The notes below the pieces were generated by a model, which did not search any database, was not told the DNA's origin, and saw nothing but the letters and a program-made list of their open reading frames with translations. Below, piece after piece: positions 47,630 to 57,483 of a stretch of DNA of 64,000 nt; the stretch's first letter is position 1, and every line of letters starts with the position of its first letter. Origin of the DNA: Geminocystis sp. NIES-3708 (GTDB lineage: Bacteria; Cyanobacteriota; Cyanobacteriia; Cyanobacteriales; Cyanobacteriaceae); NCBI RefSeq assembly GCF_001548095.1, contig NZ_AP014815.1, positions 1,053,656 through 1,117,655 on the forward strand. Reading direction: 5' to 3'. The translations under genes were made by a program, and so were the position numbers.

Positions 47630-47859
47630 TAAATATCATCAGTTAGCCTAATTGATTAGTAAGGGGTTTTGATTCTCTGATTTTTAAAATAATGAAACCC
47701 AAGTAGAGTGAAAAATACAAAGATTTTTGACTAACAATAATATAATTTTTAGAAAAAATCTTCCTGTCCACTTATCCTCTAAATCCAAAACAGAAATTTT
47801 TGGCTCAACTTTGAAAATCCCTTGATTTATTAAGGGCTATAAGCTAGAAATTAAGAATA

Positions 47860-48234
47860 TTAGTTTGAATATTCGTAAGTTTCTCCATCACAAACTTGTA
47901 CTTTTGACTGTATTAATTCACCTACGCCAACAGAACCATCATCCGATGGACCAAGAACACCCTTGAAATCATAAAGACAATCTTCTCTTCCATCATCAAT
48001 GGTTATCTCTACAGACTGACCGGGTAATAATACATCAGTACCCAAGATATCATCTTCCCAATCATCACTAGATGGTGGAGAAGCATAAAATTCCAGAAGA
48101 GGACGATCTGTATTATTCTCTAAGGTAAATGTTGCGGATTCGGTTTCTGCTAAAGCAGGATAAAGAAAAGACAAAGCCATTGATAAACCTAATACATTGG
48201 TAGAAAACAGTCTTTGAATATTTATTTTTTTCAT
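47860..48234 (-). CDS. Small secreted protein of unknown function
   Basis: 124 residues. The signal peptide (about 1-29) is cleaved after ALA. The mature part is acidic and beta-rich: TFTLENNTDRPLLEFYASPPSS, DDWEDDILG, LPGQSVEITIDDGREDC. Two cysteines late in the protein probably pair. I recall similar short periplasmic proteins in many cyanobacteria, without a known role. Stands alone between the ParE relic and purH. Confidence 0.72.
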   Translation of the reverse strand: MKKINIQRLFSTNVLGLSMALSFLYPALAETESATFTLENNTDRPLLEFYASPPSSDDWEDDILGTDVLLPGQSVEITIDDGREDCLYDFKGVLGPSDDGSVGVGELIQSKVQVCDGETYEYSN

Positions 48235-48376
48235 AATTAAACAATGTCAATATTATGTGATCTAATAGAATATTATCTTGATTAATGATCAATTTTTCTG
48301 AATTTTATACTGCTCTATTATTTTGAAAAGGAGAAAATATATGAATAGTTTTGATAATTGAAGATTTCGGAATTAA

Positions 48377-49915
48377 TTAATGTAAGAAATGACGTACTCC
48401 AGTAAATACCATGACCAAACCCAATTCATTAGCGGCTTTAATGGAGTCTTCATCACGGATTGAGCCTCCGGGTTGAATAATGGCAGTGATACCAGCTTCG
48501 GCGGCTGTTCGGACAGAATCATCAAAAGGAAAAAACGCATCACTAGCTAAAAATGCCCCAGAAGAGTCTTCTCCTGCTTGTTCTAAGGCAATTTTTACTG
48601 AGCCGACTCGGTTCATTTGCCCTGCACCAACTCCAAGGGTAGTAAGATTTTTGCTGATAACGATGGCATTAGATTTAACGTGTTTAACAATTTTCCAAGC
48701 AAATAATAATTCTTGTAATTCAGTTTCTGTGGGTTGTTTTTCCGTGACAATTTGCCATGTTTCTGGTAATTCTATCGCTACATCATTTTCTTGAATTAAA
48801 AATCCTCCTGCGATCGCTTTGATGTTATCTTGACTACCAGCGTTTAAATCTGACAATAACAGTACTCTGAGATTAGATTTTTTAGCTAAAATGGCTTTGG
48901 CTTCTTCCGTAATATTCGGGGCAACAATACATTCTAAAAAGATTTTACTCATGGCTTTAGCCGTAGGTGCATCGAGAGGTTGATTTAAAGCCACAATCCC
49001 CCCAAAAGCAGACACAGAATCAGCATTATAAGCCTTTTGATACGCCTCAAAAAGAGTTTCCCCTACTGCCACACCGCAAGGATTTGTGTGTTTTATAATC
49101 ACTGCTGCAAGTTCACTACTAGGAAATTCACAGACAATTCTTCTAGCGGCTTCTAAATCAACTAAATTGTTATAGCTTAATTCTTTACCTTGTAATTGAT
49201 TTGCCCCCGCCCAACCTTTAGCCTCGCTTCCGTTTTGATACCAACTAGCTTTTTGATGGGGATTTTCACCATAACGAAGAGTAGCGATTTTTTTCCCTCC
49301 AATACCATAATAATCAGCAGATTCCGGGTTAATTTGGGCAAAATAACGACAGATGGCTTGATCATAATTGGCAGTCATGGCGAAGGCTTCAACGGCTCTG
49401 GCTTGACGAAACTCAAGGGTAGTTTTTCCTTGATTAGCTCTTAATTGTGCCAAATAATCCTCATAACGAGCAGGATTACTTAAAATAGTTACATGGGCAT
49501 AGTTTTTTGCACTGGCTCTTACCATAGCTGGACCGCCAATGTCTATTTGTTCTATAGCATCTTCTATCGTACAATTTTCTTGGGTAATGGTTTTTTCAAA
49601 GGGATATAAATTAACGACAACTAAATCAAAAGGGCGAATTTGATTAGCTTGTAAGTCTTCTTGATGGGATTCTAATTCTAATCTTGCTAAAATACCGCCA
49701 TGAATGCGAGGATGTAAGGTTTTGACTCTGCCGCCTAAAATTTCAGGAGATTGAGTATAGTCACTAACTTTAGTAACGGGAATACCAGCCGATTGTAAAG
49801 TTTTTGCTGTGCCACCACTACTGATAATCTGGAAATTAAATTCTTCTACTAATGTTTTCGCTAATTCTACAATGCCTGTTTTATCGGATACACTTAATAA
49901 GGCTAAACCTGTCAT
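48377..49915 (-). CDS. purH: Bifunctional AICAR formyltransferase / IMP cyclohydrolase PurH
   Basis: 512 residues from the ATG at 49915 (MTGLALLSVSDKTGIVEL). An extension to 49987 is open but does not look like the family. The N-terminal IMP cyclohydrolase part has ISSGGTAKTL and GGRVKTLHPRIHGG; the C-terminal AICARFT part has LRYGENPHQ, IIKHTNPCGVA and SDAFFPFDDSV. It catalyses the last two steps of purine synthesis. Confidence 0.97.
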   Translation of the reverse strand: MTGLALLSVSDKTGIVELAKTLVEEFNFQIISSGGTAKTLQSAGIPVTKVSDYTQSPEILGGRVKTLHPRIHGGILARLELESHQEDLQANQIRPFDLVVVNLYPFEKTITQENCTIEDAIEQIDIGGPAMVRASAKNYAHVTILSNPARYEDYLAQLRANQGKTTLEFRQARAVEAFAMTANYDQAICRYFAQINPESADYYGIGGKKIATLRYGENPHQKASWYQNGSEAKGWAGANQLQGKELSYNNLVDLEAARRIVCEFPSSELAAVIIKHTNPCGVAVGETLFEAYQKAYNADSVSAFGGIVALNQPLDAPTAKAMSKIFLECIVAPNITEEAKAILAKKSNLRVLLLSDLNAGSQDNIKAIAGGFLIQENDVAIELPETWQIVTEKQPTETELQELLFAWKIVKHVKSNAIVISKNLTTLGVGAGQMNRVGSVKIALEQAGEDSSGAFLASDAFFPFDDSVRTAAEAGITAIIQPGGSIRDEDSIKAANELGLVMVFTGVRHFLH

Positions 49916-50136
49916 TATGGCTTCTACTTTCAATGATTTTTCTGTTTCATTATACTGAGATTTTGCACGAAAATATATCGCTATCATTAATGATTAATCA
50001 TTAGTTATTCATTTTCAATTATTAACTGTCATCTCCTAACTAATCTATAATAGTTATAAAGAATAAGCCATGAAAATAAACAATTAAGTAATATTAAGAT
50101 TTATTGGGTTATATTAGTTATTCTGGGTAAAATTAC

Positions 50137-52605
50137 ATGAGTGAAGTACAAGAATTTCGTCATATTTTCGTTATCGAAGATCGTAAAGGTAGAAGAATTG
50201 TTTCCCTAGAAGAAAGTAACTATACATTAGGTCGAGATTCTCATAATCCTATTATTCTTTATGATTATCAGGTTTCTCGTACTCACGCAACGTTAATTCG
50301 CAGAATGGATGATGAAGGTGATGGTTTTTCTTATCGCATTATTGACGGTGATTTACAAGGAAAAAGAAGTACGAATGGCATTTTAATCAATGGACACGCT
50401 AGTATTTCCCATGAATTAAAACATGGTGATACTATTCGTTTTGCTAATGAGGCTAAAGCTAATTATTATATTATCCCCACAGATTCTGGTATTGATTTAT
50501 TTAATCCTGATGGTTTAGATCGAATTAATGCTTCTCGTACTACTCTCACTAATCAATCTAGTGAAACCATGATTGGGAAACAAACAGAATCTAGTAACCC
50601 CGAAGATCAACAAGAGTTAATTCGTCTAGCTTCCTTTCCTGAATTAAGTCCTAATCCCATTATCGAATTAGATTGGGATGGTAATATTACTTATCTTAAT
50701 CCTGCGGCTAGTATTAAATTTGATACTATTTACGATGAAAAATTAGATCATCCTATTCTCTCAGGTTTATTAACAGAATATAATAATCGACAAGGTAATT
50801 TATTTTTAAGAGAAGTTAAAATTGGAACTGAAGTTTTTGAGCAATATGTTCATTATCTATCTGAAAAAAAATTAATACGTTGCTACATTTTTGATTTTAC
50901 CAAAAGAAAACAAGCAGAATCTCAATTAAAAGAAAGTGAAGCTCGTTATCGTGCCATTGCCCGACAAACTTCTGAAGGTATTTTATTAGCTTATGCAAGT
51001 AATAAGCGAATTATTGAAGCTAATGATTCTTATTTGAATTTGTTAGGTTATTCCAGTGAAGAAATTACTAATTTAACACTTTATAATGTCATTGCCAGTG
51101 ATTTAACTATTTTTAATCAGGATTTAATTAATGTTTTAGAAAATAAAGAGGATTTTACTAAACAATATTTACATCGTTGTCAAGATGGTTCTTTAATTAA
51201 TTTAGATTCTAGTGTTAGTTTAATTAGCTATCAAAATAAAGATATTTTTTGCTTTGTGGTTAAAAATGCTACTACCTCAGAAAATATCGCTTTTTCTAGT
51301 GATCAACTTTTTCATGATTATACAACTCATCTTCCTAACCAAAGGTTGTTTAATGAACAGTTAACTGTCGCCATCGCTAATGCAGAACGTTATCAATATT
51401 TAATGGGTTTAATAGTCGCAGAAATTGGTAATTTTAAAGAATTTAAAGAAAAGAATAATCAAGAAAATAATGAAAAACTAATCAAAAGTTTTGCTCAAAC
51501 AATTCAATCTTGTCTGCGCATAGGAGATTTAATTGCAAGATGGGATGAGAATAAATTTATGGTATTATTTCCCCGCATAAAAGGACCAAGAGATCCAGCT
51601 AAAATTGCAAAAAAAATGTCTAGTACTTTAGAGCAATTTTTACAAGAATATTCTAGTAATGTTTCTCTAACTCTTAATATAAATTTGGGTATTTATCCCA
51701 TTGATGGCGATGAACTTTCATTACTCATTAAAAATAGTTTACTTTCCCTTGAACAAAATAAAACAGCTAATAATTCTAGCTACGGTGTTACAGGATTTAC
51801 CATCAGTCCGAAAACAGCTAGTTTGTTAAAATTAGAGAATTTAATTGGTAGTGCCATTAAAGAACAACAATTTTTCTTGTGCTATCAGCCTCAAATTGAT
51901 ACTCATACTACAAAATTAACTGGTTTAGAAGCATTATTACGCTGGGATCATCCTGAATTAGGCAAAGTAACTCCTCGTCATTTTTTACGGTTAACAGAAG
52001 AAACAGATTTCATGTTACCATTAGGAGTATGGATTTTACAAACAGTAATGTTGCAAATGGAAGCATGGGAAAAACAAAATATATCTCCTTTACCTATTGG
52101 TGTTAATATTTCTGCCAGACAATTTTCTCAACCCAATTTTGTCGAAACCATTGAAAAAATTTTAGAACAAACCACATTACCACCTCAATTATTAGAATTA
52201 GAAATTACGGAAAATTCTTTTTTACAAAATCCTGAATTAGCCTATAAAACTTTAGCTCAATTATCCTCTTTAAAAGTCAGGCTCTGTTTTGATAATTTTG
52301 GCTCTGGGAATTCTTCTTTAATTTATTTGCAAAAAGTTGCTTTTGATACAGTAAAAATAAGCCCTAGTTTAATTAATTTATTAGAAGAAAATGTGAAAAA
52401 TAAAGCATTTATTCAGAGCATGGCGGTGTTATGTCAAGGATATGGCACTAGATTGGTAGCTGTAGGTGTAGAAAAACTAGAACAGATGGAATTAATTAGA
52501 GATTTAGGTTGTACAGAAATTCAAGGTAATTTATTTAGTAGGCCTCTTCCTGCTAAAGATGCAACTATTTTTCTTCATAAAGCAGAACATAGTATTATCA
52601 ACTAA
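50137..52605 (+). CDS. FHA-PAS-GGDEF-EAL protein 1 (both catalytic motifs degenerate)
   Basis: 822 residues. An N-terminal FHA domain (about 20-110; LGRDSHNPI, SRTHATL, STNGILING) is followed by two PAS-like regions (about 165-270 and 275-385), a GGDEF-like domain (about 400-550) and an EAL domain (about 565-815). The GGDEF motif is WDENKF. In EAL, EALLRW is kept, but DDFG is DNFG and the AEGVE glutamate is lost (AVGVE). It is thus probably a phospho-Thr and c-di-GMP-binding or regulatory protein rather than an enzyme. First of three tandem paralogues. Confidence 0.88.
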   Translation: MSEVQEFRHIFVIEDRKGRRIVSLEESNYTLGRDSHNPIILYDYQVSRTHATLIRRMDDEGDGFSYRIIDGDLQGKRSTNGILINGHASISHELKHGDTIRFANEAKANYYIIPTDSGIDLFNPDGLDRINASRTTLTNQSSETMIGKQTESSNPEDQQELIRLASFPELSPNPIIELDWDGNITYLNPAASIKFDTIYDEKLDHPILSGLLTEYNNRQGNLFLREVKIGTEVFEQYVHYLSEKKLIRCYIFDFTKRKQAESQLKESEARYRAIARQTSEGILLAYASNKRIIEANDSYLNLLGYSSEEITNLTLYNVIASDLTIFNQDLINVLENKEDFTKQYLHRCQDGSLINLDSSVSLISYQNKDIFCFVVKNATTSENIAFSSDQLFHDYTTHLPNQRLFNEQLTVAIANAERYQYLMGLIVAEIGNFKEFKEKNNQENNEKLIKSFAQTIQSCLRIGDLIARWDENKFMVLFPRIKGPRDPAKIAKKMSSTLEQFLQEYSSNVSLTLNINLGIYPIDGDELSLLIKNSLLSLEQNKTANNSSYGVTGFTISPKTASLLKLENLIGSAIKEQQFFLCYQPQIDTHTTKLTGLEALLRWDHPELGKVTPRHFLRLTEETDFMLPLGVWILQTVMLQMEAWEKQNISPLPIGVNISARQFSQPNFVETIEKILEQTTLPPQLLELEITENSFLQNPELAYKTLAQLSSLKVRLCFDNFGSGNSSLIYLQKVAFDTVKISPSLINLLEENVKNKAFIQSMAVLCQGYGTRLVAVGVEKLEQMELIRDLGCTEIQGNLFSRPLPAKDATIFLHKAEHSIIN

Positions 52606-52729
52606 TAATCAATAATTATTTTTGATCTATTATTTCAAAATAAGTATTATTAATTATTAACTATTTGTTTAACTGTTATGTTAATTTATTATCCTTGACA
52701 TAAAATAGCTTACATATTATTAAAATTTT

Positions 52730-55285
52730 ATGAATAATGACTTTATTAAAACAACTTTAAATCGAGATTTACAACCTATTACTCATGTTTTAGTTTTAGA
52801 AGATGAAAATTCTCGACAAACTATTATTTTAGAGGAAGCAAATTATTCCATTGGGAGAGATCCACGAAATAAAATTGCATTATCATCTAAAAAAGTTTCT
52901 CGTTTTCATGCCACTTTATTAAGAAGAACTGATACTAAAAATAGGTCATTTTCTTACTGGCTTTTGGATGGTGATTTACAGGGAAATCGAAGTACAAATG
53001 GTATTTTTATTAATGATAAAAGATGTTTAGTTCAGGAGTTAAAACATGAAGATATAATTCGCTTAGGTTTTGAAATTCAAGCTAGTTATTATATTTTAAA
53101 TAATGTATCTGATTTAGCTTTATTACAATCAGGTGATTTTCAGCAATCTTCTGAAAGTATGATTAAGGAGGATAAAATCTCTAATCCTAGTCGAGATATG
53201 AAGCAAACTTTAGTTATTTCTGAGCCGAATGTTGAGGCTGAAGAGACCACTAATTTTCAAAATTCCGAAATTACAAAATTAGCTTCTTTCCCTGAATTAA
53301 GCCCTAATCCTATTATAGAAATGAATTGGGATGGAAAAATTACTTATCTTAATCCTTCTGCGATTAGTAAATTTCCTGAACTTCAAAATAATCCTTCTAC
53401 AGAAAATCATCCTCTTTTATTAGGTTTAATTAAGAATATAGAAAATCATGGTAAAAATAGTAAATTATTTGTTAGGGAAGTTACGATAAAAGATCAAGTT
53501 TTTGAGCAATATATTCATTATCTATCAGACAAACAATTAATTAGAAGTTATGTTTTTGATTTTACTAAAAGAAAGGTTTTAGAAACTCAATTACAAGAAA
53601 GTGAAGAAAGATATAAGGCTTTTATCAGTCAAACAAAAGAAGGTATTTTCTTAGTCGATGCTCATAATAAGAAGATTTTAGAAGCTAACAATGCATTAGC
53701 CGATTTATTAGGTTATAGTTTAGAAGATATTTATTCTTTAAAATTATATGATTTAATTGATCTTAATACGGCGGCTTTAGATGAGCAAATTAAAGCTATT
53801 TTAAAAACTAAAAAAAATAATAATTTAGTTAAACAATTCCAGTATAAATCTCAAAATAAGTTAATAGTCGAATTAGAATCAAATATCACATGGGTTAGCT
53901 ACGGTGATCAAATAATTCTTTCTTTTGCAGTACGTCCAGCTAATAAAAACATTCATCAAGAAACTTTTATTCAAGAGCAAGGATTATATGATCTCGAAAC
54001 GGGTTTACCAAATCGGCAGTTATTCATGGAACAGTTTAACACTGCCATCGCCAATAGTCGCAGGAATCCTAATTTATTGTGCATTATTTTCCTTGAATTA
54101 GAGATTTTGGACGAAAATAAAGAAAAATTAAATTATAATCTTAGAACCAGTATTTTAGATGGTTTTGCGAAACGTTTAAGGGCTTCTCTACGTTCGGGAG
54201 ATACTGTAGCACATTGGGATATGTATCATTTTGTTGCCTTACTGCCCCAAGTTAGAAGCATAAAAGATGTAGGAAGGGTGAGTCATCGAATGTTAGATTC
54301 TTTGAAACCGCCATTTTTCTTAGATAATCGGAAAATTCACATCAAAACCAGTATGGGTATTGCTATCAAAGCCCCAGATGCTAACCATATCACGGCGGAA
54401 ATTCTACTTAATCAAGGGCAAAGTGCATTATCTAAAAGCCAAGAATCTGGTAGTAATAATTATAAATTCTTTGACCAAAATATACAATTAGAAGTCGAAC
54501 GTTTACTCAGAATTGAAAAGTTATTAGCCCATGCTTTACACAGAAATGAATTTTTATTGTACTATCAGCCACAAATAGATACAGAAAAAAATAGTTTAAC
54601 AGGATTAGAAGCACTAATCAGATGGGATCATCCCGACTTAGGAAGAGTTACCCCAGATCAATTTATTCCCTTAGCTGAGGAAACAGGGTTAATTGTCTCC
54701 ATGGGAGAATGGGTAATTGAAACCGCTTGTACTCAACGTCAAATCTGGCAAAGAAATCATTTACACTTAACAAAACAACCTATTTGTATTAATATTTCTA
54801 ATCAACAATTTCAGCAACCAAACTTTACTACCACGGTTAAAAATATCCTATATAAAACTCAAATAGATCCTAACCTATTAGAATTAGAAATTACAGAAAA
54901 AACCATCGGAGAAGATCTTGAATCGGCAAAGAAAACTTTAAAAGAATTAACTGAATTAGGGGTAAGAATTGCTTTAGATGATTTTGGTAGTGGTGCTTCC
55001 GCATTAGGTTATTTAAAACAATTTAACTTTTCAACTTTAAAAATTGACCTTCCTATCGTCAAAAATTTTATTAAAAATAATCAAGATAAAGCCATGATTA
55101 AGGCAATGATTGCCATAGCAGAAAGTTTTGATTTACGAGTAATTGCTGAAGGGGTAGAAACAAAAGAACAAGTTGAGAAATTATTAGAATTAGGATGTAA
55201 TCAAGTGCAAGGTAATTGGTTAAGTGAGCCTGTTAATACCGAAGATATAAGCAAATTTTTAGCCTATTCTAATGATTTAGAATAA
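52730..55285 (+). CDS. FHA-PAS-GGDEF-EAL protein 2 (EAL motifs kept, GGDEF degenerate)
   Basis: 851 residues, same order as its neighbour: FHA (IGRDPRNKI, SRFHATL, STNGIFIND), PAS (LASFPELSPNPIIEMNWDG), GGDEF-like domain with WDMYHF in place of GGDEF, and EAL domain with EALIRW, ITEKT, LDDFGSG, KIDLP and AEGVET. EAL metal and catalytic residues are present, so c-di-GMP hydrolysis is plausible; diguanylate cyclase activity is not. The gene is 125 bp after paralogue 1 and 8 bp before paralogue 3. Confidence 0.9.
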   Translation: MNNDFIKTTLNRDLQPITHVLVLEDENSRQTIILEEANYSIGRDPRNKIALSSKKVSRFHATLLRRTDTKNRSFSYWLLDGDLQGNRSTNGIFINDKRCLVQELKHEDIIRLGFEIQASYYILNNVSDLALLQSGDFQQSSESMIKEDKISNPSRDMKQTLVISEPNVEAEETTNFQNSEITKLASFPELSPNPIIEMNWDGKITYLNPSAISKFPELQNNPSTENHPLLLGLIKNIENHGKNSKLFVREVTIKDQVFEQYIHYLSDKQLIRSYVFDFTKRKVLETQLQESEERYKAFISQTKEGIFLVDAHNKKILEANNALADLLGYSLEDIYSLKLYDLIDLNTAALDEQIKAILKTKKNNNLVKQFQYKSQNKLIVELESNITWVSYGDQIILSFAVRPANKNIHQETFIQEQGLYDLETGLPNRQLFMEQFNTAIANSRRNPNLLCIIFLELEILDENKEKLNYNLRTSILDGFAKRLRASLRSGDTVAHWDMYHFVALLPQVRSIKDVGRVSHRMLDSLKPPFFLDNRKIHIKTSMGIAIKAPDANHITAEILLNQGQSALSKSQESGSNNYKFFDQNIQLEVERLLRIEKLLAHALHRNEFLLYYQPQIDTEKNSLTGLEALIRWDHPDLGRVTPDQFIPLAEETGLIVSMGEWVIETACTQRQIWQRNHLHLTKQPICINISNQQFQQPNFTTTVKNILYKTQIDPNLLELEITEKTIGEDLESAKKTLKELTELGVRIALDDFGSGASALGYLKQFNFSTLKIDLPIVKNFIKNNQDKAMIKAMIAIAESFDLRVIAEGVETKEQVEKLLELGCNQVQGNWLSEPVNTEDISKFLAYSNDLE

Positions 55286-55293
55286 TTATATTT

Positions 55294-57393
55294 ATGCCTA
55301 TTCAAAATAATAATAAAAATCATTTTTTACTGTTACTTCCTGAAAATTTTGCAGAACAAATAGTAATTTCTTTAACTGAGAATATCTATTCTATTGGTCG
55401 TCATTCTGATAATAATATTAAATTAAATTCAGGAGCAGTATCCAGACATCATGCAACTTTGATGAAAAAAGATGTAACAACAGGAGAAAGTTCATATATT
55501 TTAATTGATGGAGATTTAAACGGTAAAAGAAGTCAAAATGGTATTTTAGTTAATGGCAAAAAAACTATTCATCATCATTTAGAAGATGGAGATGTAATTG
55601 TTTTTGGTACTAGTGAAATTAAAGCTATTTATAAGAAAGAGAATGTTTTATCAGCAAATTTATCTGATGGTAATTTATCATCTAAAACTTTAAAAAAAAA
55701 TACCCTATCTTCTTTTGATTTAAGTAGAGAAAAGTTGCAGGAAACTTTAATTATTTCAGAAGAAAATCTTAGTGAAAATTTAAGTGATAAAGATATTAAA
55801 AGATTAGCCTCTTTCCCTGAATTATCACCTAATCCTATTATCGAATTTGATTTTAATGGAAAAGTAACTTACACAAATCCTGCGGCTAATTTATGTTTTG
55901 GAGAGCTATTAATTCAAGATAATTTAATTACTCCTTTGACGGATGGTTTAAATAATAATGATAATAAAAATAAAGAATTAACTATCAGAGAAATTAAGAT
56001 TGAAGATAAATATTTTGAGCAATATATTCATTATTTATCTAAAGAAAATGTCATTAGAAGTTATATTTTTGATATTACTCGTCGTAAAAATTATGAAGAA
56101 AAATTAAAATATCAAGCCTTTCATGATTCTTTAACTGGTATTCCTAATCGGGATTTTTTTTACTGGAAATTAGCGATATATCTTAAAGAAATAAAAGAAC
56201 AAAAAAAAGAATTAGCCATCTTCTTTATTGATATAGATCGTTTTAAAAATATCAATGAAACTTTAAATCATACGGTGGGAGATAAATTATTAGAAAGTTT
56301 TGCTCAACGTCTAATTTCTTGCCTTCCTTTCGACTGTTTTTTAGCTCGTTGGGGAGGAGATGAATTTACACTTATTACCCCATTAGATCATAATTTACCT
56401 AGTGCTAGAAATATTGCAGATATTATTATTAATAGTCTGAAAAAACCTTTTTTAATTGAAAAATATACGGTTTATGTTACTTGCAGTATTGGAATTTCTC
56501 TTTATCCTGAAGATGGTTTAGACGAACAACAACTAATAAAAAATGCTGACATTGCATTATTTAGAGCAAAACAAATGGGTAAAAATAATTGTCAATTTTA
56601 TACCAGTAAATTAAATCGAGAACAAACCTTATTATTTGAGCTAGAAACGACTTTATATAATGCCTTAGAAAATCAAGAATTATTTTTAAATTTTCAACCT
56701 CAATTAGATTTAAAAACTAATAGTATCTCATCTGTAGAAGTATTGTTACGTTGGCAACATCCAAATTTAGGTATTGTTTCTCCCAGTAAATTTATTCCTT
56801 TAGCAGAAGAAACTGGATTAATTTTATCTATCGGTAAATGGGTATTAGAAACTGCTTGTATTCAAGGTAAAAAATGGCATGATTTAGGGTATAAAAACCT
56901 AATTATTGCTGTTAATGTTTCTGCTAAACAATTTCAACAGGAAGATTTTACCGAACAAGTAAAACATATTTTAAAGAAAACACAATTTAATCCTCAATAT
57001 TTAGAATTAGAAATTACTGAAAGTATTTTAATGCAAGAAGTAAGTAGAACTGAATTTATTATTAATGAATTATCTAGTCTTGGTGTTAAATTTTCCTTAG
57101 ATGATTTTGGCACGGGTTATTCTTCTTTTAGTTATTTAAAAAATTTCCCTTTTCATATTATTAAAATAGATCAATCTTTTGTCACTGATTTAGTGATTAA
57201 TAAACAAGATCAAGCATTAATTTCAGCTATAATTACCTTAGCCAAAGGATATAATATGATGGTGGTAGCAGAAGGAGTAGAAACGGAAAAGCAAAAACTT
57301 TTTTTAAAGCAACTTCAATGTGATTTAATTCAAGGTTGGTTAGTTAGTAAACCTTTAAAAGAAGAAGATTTTTTAGTTTTTTTAAACAAATAA
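55294..57393 (+). CDS. FHA-PAS-GGDEF-EAL protein 3 (GGDEF intact; EAL motif reads EVL)
   Basis: 699 residues. FHA (IGRHSDNNI, SRHHATL, SQNGILVNG), one PAS (LASFPELSPNPIIEFDFNG), an intact GGDEF domain (RWGGDEFTLI, about 352-361) and an EAL domain with EVLLRW, ITESIL, LDDFGTGYSS, KIDQSF and AEGVET. The second PAS of paralogues 1 and 2 is missing, explaining the shorter length. Both enzyme activities may be kept, with c-di-GMP synthesis likely. It starts 8 bp after paralogue 2, so they are very probably one transcript. Confidence 0.92.
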   Translation: MPIQNNNKNHFLLLLPENFAEQIVISLTENIYSIGRHSDNNIKLNSGAVSRHHATLMKKDVTTGESSYILIDGDLNGKRSQNGILVNGKKTIHHHLEDGDVIVFGTSEIKAIYKKENVLSANLSDGNLSSKTLKKNTLSSFDLSREKLQETLIISEENLSENLSDKDIKRLASFPELSPNPIIEFDFNGKVTYTNPAANLCFGELLIQDNLITPLTDGLNNNDNKNKELTIREIKIEDKYFEQYIHYLSKENVIRSYIFDITRRKNYEEKLKYQAFHDSLTGIPNRDFFYWKLAIYLKEIKEQKKELAIFFIDIDRFKNINETLNHTVGDKLLESFAQRLISCLPFDCFLARWGGDEFTLITPLDHNLPSARNIADIIINSLKKPFLIEKYTVYVTCSIGISLYPEDGLDEQQLIKNADIALFRAKQMGKNNCQFYTSKLNREQTLLFELETTLYNALENQELFLNFQPQLDLKTNSISSVEVLLRWQHPNLGIVSPSKFIPLAEETGLILSIGKWVLETACIQGKKWHDLGYKNLIIAVNVSAKQFQQEDFTEQVKHILKKTQFNPQYLELEITESILMQEVSRTEFIINELSSLGVKFSLDDFGTGYSSFSYLKNFPFHIIKIDQSFVTDLVINKQDQALISAIITLAKGYNMMVVAEGVETEKQKLFLKQLQCDLIQGWLVSKPLKEEDFLVFLNK

Positions 57394-57439
57394 TTAAAAA
57401 TTGAGAATTAATAAATATCTCGAATGTGTAAAATGTATG

Positions 57440-57457
57440 GACGTAGCACGCTACGTC
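57440..57457. repeat. Palindromic hairpin between convergent genes
   Basis: GACGTAGC-AC-GCTACGTC, an 8-bp stem with a 2-nt loop, followed within 10 bases by a T-run (57469-57475). It resembles the dispersed TAGAGACG...CGTCTCTA palindromes common in cyanobacterial genomes and may also end transcription of the EAL-gene operon. Confidence 0.65.
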
Positions 57458-57483
57458 TCTAGTAATTATTTTTTTAATGAAGA

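Noticed and set aside
48480-48794. 104-codon plus-strand frame in purH
   Set aside because: Antisense to the AICARFT domain of purH, where the coding strand is unambiguous.
49916-49987. N-terminal extension of PurH
   Set aside because: The added 24 residues do not resemble the family, and the ATG at 49915 directly precedes the conserved N-terminus.
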